From contig CAJMRA010000104.1 of assembly GCA_905215675.1 (NCBI GenBank), forward strand, positions 1 to 7,958: a stretch of DNA of 7,958 nt, written 5' to 3'. Positions 5,454-7,958 of this stretch are shown here, in pieces (the stretch's first letter is position 1; every line of letters starts with the position of its first letter). The DNA comes from an uncultured bacterium. GTDB lineage: Bacteria > Desulfobacterota > Desulfovibrionia > Desulfovibrionales > Desulfovibrionaceae. The notes under the pieces were generated by a model. The model had not been told where the DNA came from, did not search any database, and worked only from the letters and a program-made list of their open reading frames with translations. The position numbers were made by a program, and so were the translations under genes.

Positions 5454-6362
5454 ATGGCGCGATATTTCATGAACTTGAACGATCTCGGAGAAGATACCGC
5501 CTGGTTGCTGGTGCAGCAGGCGCGCGGCATTCCTGATGCAAAGGCTCCCACGGACTTCATGGCGGAACGCACGGCAGCCCTGCTCTTTTCCCGGGAAGCC
5601 CTGCTGGAACGGCTCTGCGTCACCGCCGCCGTGCGTCAGATGAGCGGTTCTGTCATCTATCAGGGCATCGGCCCGTGGCAACAGGACCTGGAAGGCAACT
5701 ATCAGCGCGAACTTCTGTGCCAGTTCGGCTATTTTGTGGACTGCCTCTATCTTTACGGGCTCCCGGCCTCCTCGTGGGCCGAAGCCCACTGGGACGTCAT
5801 CACCTTCCCGGTCGTCAATGCCGGTAGTCCCGACGGGCATCCCGTCCACGTACTGGCGGATGTTGCCTGCATGCTCCGCTATTCCCGCGATTCGCTCAAG
5901 GACGTGACCATAGGCTGGACCGGCTGCGCCAACGGAACATTGTTCTCCCTGGTCGAGGGCCTGCGCTTCTTCCCCTACCGTCTGCGCGTGGCTCTCCCTC
6001 CCCTGATCGACCGCGCTCCCCTGCAACAGGCCGCGGAGTTCCACGGCGTTCATATTGATTTTGTCAATACCCCGGAAGAAGCCGTGGAAGGCGTCAATTT
6101 CGTCTTTGCCGGTTGTCGCGGCGGACTGGACAAGGACACGCTGCCGCAATGGCGCATTTCCGAAACGCTCATGTCCAGGGCGGCGTCCAATGCCCACCTG
6201 CTGCTGGGCGCAACGCCCGTGGATACGGTGCAGGTGGAAAAAGCCGTTTTGTGCAGTCCGGCTTCATTGCTGCTGCTTCAGGCGGAAAACCGCCTGCGCG
6301 TCCACAAGCGCGTTCTTCACTGGCTGTTCGATGAAAACGAACAGGCAATCAATCTGATATAG
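5454..6362 (+). CDS. Ornithine/aspartate carbamoyltransferase-like protein with degenerate active site
   Basis: 302 residues. The start at 5454 has an excellent ribosome site, AAGGAGG (5442-5448), 5 bases upstream; an in-frame ATG at 5421 lacks one. The order of recognisable segments follows ornithine carbamoyltransferase: an N terminus like RHFL-DL (RYFMNLNDL, 3-11), PVVNAGSPDGHPVHVLAD (119-136) at the PVINxLxDxxHPxQxLaD position, and GWTGCANGTLFSL (154-166) at the GDGNNxxxSL position. Every catalytic signature is altered. The carbamoyl-phosphate loop STRTR reads SREALLER (46-53), HPxQ is HPVH (129-132), the DxxxSMG ornithine loop near 218-225 reads FAGCRGGL, and HCLP is replaced near 249-255 by LLLGATP. 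Length and codon use look normal, so this seems to be a maintained gene and not a decayed one. It is probably a pseudoenzyme or carries out a different reaction; no arginine or pyrimidine gene is adjacent. Confidence 0.75.
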   Translation: MARYFMNLNDLGEDTAWLLVQQARGIPDAKAPTDFMAERTAALLFSREALLERLCVTAAVRQMSGSVIYQGIGPWQQDLEGNYQRELLCQFGYFVDCLYLYGLPASSWAEAHWDVITFPVVNAGSPDGHPVHVLADVACMLRYSRDSLKDVTIGWTGCANGTLFSLVEGLRFFPYRLRVALPPLIDRAPLQQAAEFHGVHIDFVNTPEEAVEGVNFVFAGCRGGLDKDTLPQWRISETLMSRAASNAHLLLGATPVDTVQVEKAVLCSPASLLLLQAENRLRVHKRVLHWLFDENEQAINLI

Positions 6363-6445
6363 CAGAAATGTGCGCACGAGATTACTCACATCCCCTGATG
6401 CCGTCCTTCACCCTGTCCGAATTGTCATTGCCACTTCCCATCAAC

Positions 6446-6485
6446 GGGGGCATTTTCGCCGGTAGACGAATCTGCCCCCTTTCTC
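6446..6485 (+). terminator. Probable terminator after the carbamoyltransferase-like gene
   Basis: GGGGGCA (6446-6452) pairs with TGCCCCC (6473-6479), and inside it TTCG (6455-6458) pairs with CGAA (6467-6470). TTTCTC follows directly. The T-tract is short, but the position, 84 bases after the stop codon and before the exporter genes, fits a terminator. The other bases between 6363 and 6551 show no gene and no clear promoter for the exporter. Confidence 0.55.
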
Positions 6486-6551
6486 ATCCTCCTGTCGGCC
6501 GCACAACAGCCTTTTCCCTTCAACCGGTAACGACCCGCCTGTCGTTTTCTC

Positions 6552-7424
6552 ATGCCTTCGACACCAGACGCCGCCCTGCAAATGCTTAATTCCACCTGGC
6601 AGCATCCGCCGCTGACCTGCGTCACCCAGGCCGCCGGCGCGCTCACCGAGGATCTCCGCCGCCCCAGCGTGTCGCAGCTGCTGGCCTTTCTGCGCTCCTT
6701 CTGCACAACCCTGCTGGCTTGCGGAGCGCAAACCTCCCGCGTGGATCGCAACGCCCAGCGCATAGGCGAGGCCTACGGCTTCAATGTGGACATCGCCATG
6801 TTTTCCCGGCACCTCATGCTGACCGTCTCGGATACGCTCGGCGGCGGCAGCAAGACCGCCGTCTGCACCATCCCTCCGGGAGGTCCCGATTTCAGCCGCG
6901 TCTCGGCGCTCAATGCGCTCGGCTGGCGCATTGTTGACGAACACCTGCCCATCAAGGATGCCTGGCGCGATTTCGAAAGCATCCTGACGCTTCCCTCGGT
7001 GCCGCCCCTGCGGCTGCGTCTGCTGGTGGCATGCGCCAATGCGGCTTTCTGCCGCCTGTTCGAGGGAGACGCCGTTGCCATGGGCTTCGTTTTTCTCGCG
7101 ACCCTTGCCGGCTTCTATGTACGCCAGAAGCTGACCGCCTGCGGCCTCAACCATAAGGTGGTCTTCATCATCGCGGCCTTTATCGCATCCCTGATCGCCG
7201 CTCCCGCCGTCATCTGGCAGCTGGGCTCCACTCCGCAAACGGCGCTGGGCGTCAGCGTGCTTTTCCTTATCCCCGGCATTCCCCTCATCAACGCCATGCA
7301 CGACATTCTCGACGGGCATGTTCTCATGGGTATTGCCCGCGCCGTACAGGCCGGGGTGCTCATCGTCTGCATCGCCATAGGACTTTCCCTGACAATGATG
7401 CTTCTTGGAGTCTGGCTGCTGTGA
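6552..7424 (+). CDS. ThrE/YjjP-type exporter subunit (DUF1212 family)
   Basis: A 290-residue inner-membrane protein, the larger half of a two-gene ThrE-like exporter. The N-terminal cytoplasmic part carries CGAQTSRVDRNAQRIGEAYG (57-76), the family signature of the SGAET-RVE type. The C-terminal half has about five hydrophobic segments (roughly 156-170, 174-190, 203-222, 231-247 and 261-287), with the conserved PGIPLINAMHDILDGH (241-256). Relatives export threonine and serine (Corynebacterium ThrE, a single fused chain) or have been reported as a succinate exporter (E. coli YjjP with YjjB), so the substrate is uncertain. The start is the first ATG after an in-frame stop at 6528-6530, but neither it nor the next ATG (6582) has a clear ribosome site, so the N terminus is uncertain. 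The stop overlaps the ATG of the next gene by one base. Confidence 0.88.
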   Translation: MPSTPDAALQMLNSTWQHPPLTCVTQAAGALTEDLRRPSVSQLLAFLRSFCTTLLACGAQTSRVDRNAQRIGEAYGFNVDIAMFSRHLMLTVSDTLGGGSKTAVCTIPPGGPDFSRVSALNALGWRIVDEHLPIKDAWRDFESILTLPSVPPLRLRLLVACANAAFCRLFEGDAVAMGFVFLATLAGFYVRQKLTACGLNHKVVFIIAAFIASLIAAPAVIWQLGSTPQTALGVSVLFLIPGIPLINAMHDILDGHVLMGIARAVQAGVLIVCIAIGLSLTMMLLGVWLL

Positions 7425-7958
7425 TGGATTTTCTCGCCCTTGTCGGCGCGGCCCTGGCCGACGCCGCCTTTGCCTTTGTGGCCTGTATCGGCTTTGCCCT
7501 CATCTCCAACCCCCCGGTCAAGATATGCCTTGTTGCGGGCATTCTCGCCGGGCTGGGACACATGACGCGCTTTCTGCTCCTCGACGGAGGCGTCGGCATC
7601 GGTCTGGGCTCCCTCTGCGGCGCCACGCTCATTTCCCTGCTCAGCATCCCCTGCGCCAGACGCTGGCACACGCCTGCGGAACTTTTTTCCTTTCCGGCGC
7701 TTCTGCCCATGATTCCGGGGATGTTTGCCTATAAGACCATCCTTGCGACCATGCAATTCCTCAGCGCCGACAAGGGACCGCTGCGCGAAGCCCTCCTCAG
7801 CGATATCTTCTTCAACGGGCTCACGACATTTTTTGTCATGTGCGGCCTCGTCATCGGCGCCATCGTGCCCCTCTTCGCCTTTCACAGGGAATCCATCCTT
7901 GTCCGCACCATCTGGCGCAAGGCCCATCCCAACGACGCGCAAAATACCGACCTTGATT
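7424..7958 (+). CDS. ThrE/YjjB-type exporter subunit (DUF3815 family), partial at 3' end
   Basis: An open frame of 178 codons from the ATG at 7424 to the window edge with no stop, so the 3' end is missing. The product is hydrophobic, with about four membrane segments (roughly 3-28, 33-51, 55-76 and 130-154), and has the signature PMIPGMFAYK (95-104) shared by YjjB and the C-terminal half of ThrE. It is the partner of the DUF1212 protein encoded just before it. The overlapping TGATG stop/start and the lack of a close ribosome site (only TTGGAG, about 14 bases upstream) point to translational coupling. It already exceeds E. coli YjjB (about 157 residues) and ends in a charged tail (about 155-178). 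A split gene pair as in YjjPB, not the fused ThrE, is the arrangement here. Confidence 0.85.
   Translation, partial: MDFLALVGAALADAAFAFVACIGFALISNPPVKICLVAGILAGLGHMTRFLLLDGGVGIGLGSLCGATLISLLSIPCARRWHTPAELFSFPALLPMIPGMFAYKTILATMQFLSADKGPLREALLSDIFFNGLTTFFVMCGLVIGAIVPLFAFHRESILVRTIWRKAHPNDAQNTDLD

Noticed and set aside
5238..6197. Minus-strand open frame opposite the carbamoyltransferase-like gene
   Set aside because: It overlaps the start of the gph-like gene and has no recognisable domain. The plus-strand frame has a strong ribosome site and a family-like sequence.
6441..7319. Minus-strand open frame opposite the DUF1212 gene
   Set aside because: The product is a low-complexity hydrophilic shadow, while the plus strand encodes clear ThrE-family motifs and membrane segments.

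Overview
The window looks like a piece of a GC-rich chromosome from an anaerobic sulfate-reducing deltaproteobacterium, most likely in the Desulfovibrionaceae. This is inferred from three things: a NIF-type NifU/NifS pair behind an IscR-like regulator used as the general Fe-S assembly system, a MetA of the Glu111 type, and a dicluster ferredoxin-like gene preceded by a perfect TGTGA-N6-TCACA site of the kind bound by HcpR in Desulfovibrio. No taxon can be proven from the sequence alone.

Left part (92-3443, minus strand): metA, iscR, nifU and nifS form one compact operon. metA and iscR overlap by 4 bases (ATGA), iscR and nifU are 9 bases apart, and nifU and nifS are 2 bases apart. A promoter with a perfect TTGACA lies just upstream of metA, and an 11+11 bp AT-rich palindrome covers its spacer and -10. 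The operon couples the first committed step of methionine synthesis to cysteine desulfuration and Fe-S cluster scaffolding, with an Rrf2-type Fe-S sensor in the same transcript. A 16 bp perfect inverted repeat lies past the end of nifS.

Middle part (3521-5257, minus strand): a 234-residue ferredoxin-like protein with a conserved Cys-rich C-terminal domain is separated from an HAD-family phosphatase (gph-like) by about 354 bases of non-coding DNA. That gap is rich in structure: two related palindromic repeats of about 40 bp in inverted orientation at its two edges, a strong GC hairpin next to T-rich runs, and the CRP/FNR-type (HcpR-like) operator.

Right part (5454-7958, plus strand): first comes a protein with the fold signature of an ornithine/aspartate carbamoyltransferase whose catalytic motifs are all degenerate, followed by a terminator-like hairpin. 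Then comes a two-gene ThrE/YjjPB-type exporter. Its second gene starts at 7424, overlaps the first by one base and runs off the end of the window.

The most interesting items are the palindromic operator in the metA-iscR-nifUS promoter, the carbamoyltransferase pseudoenzyme candidate, the HcpR-like site, and the inverted-repeat-bounded intergenic block.
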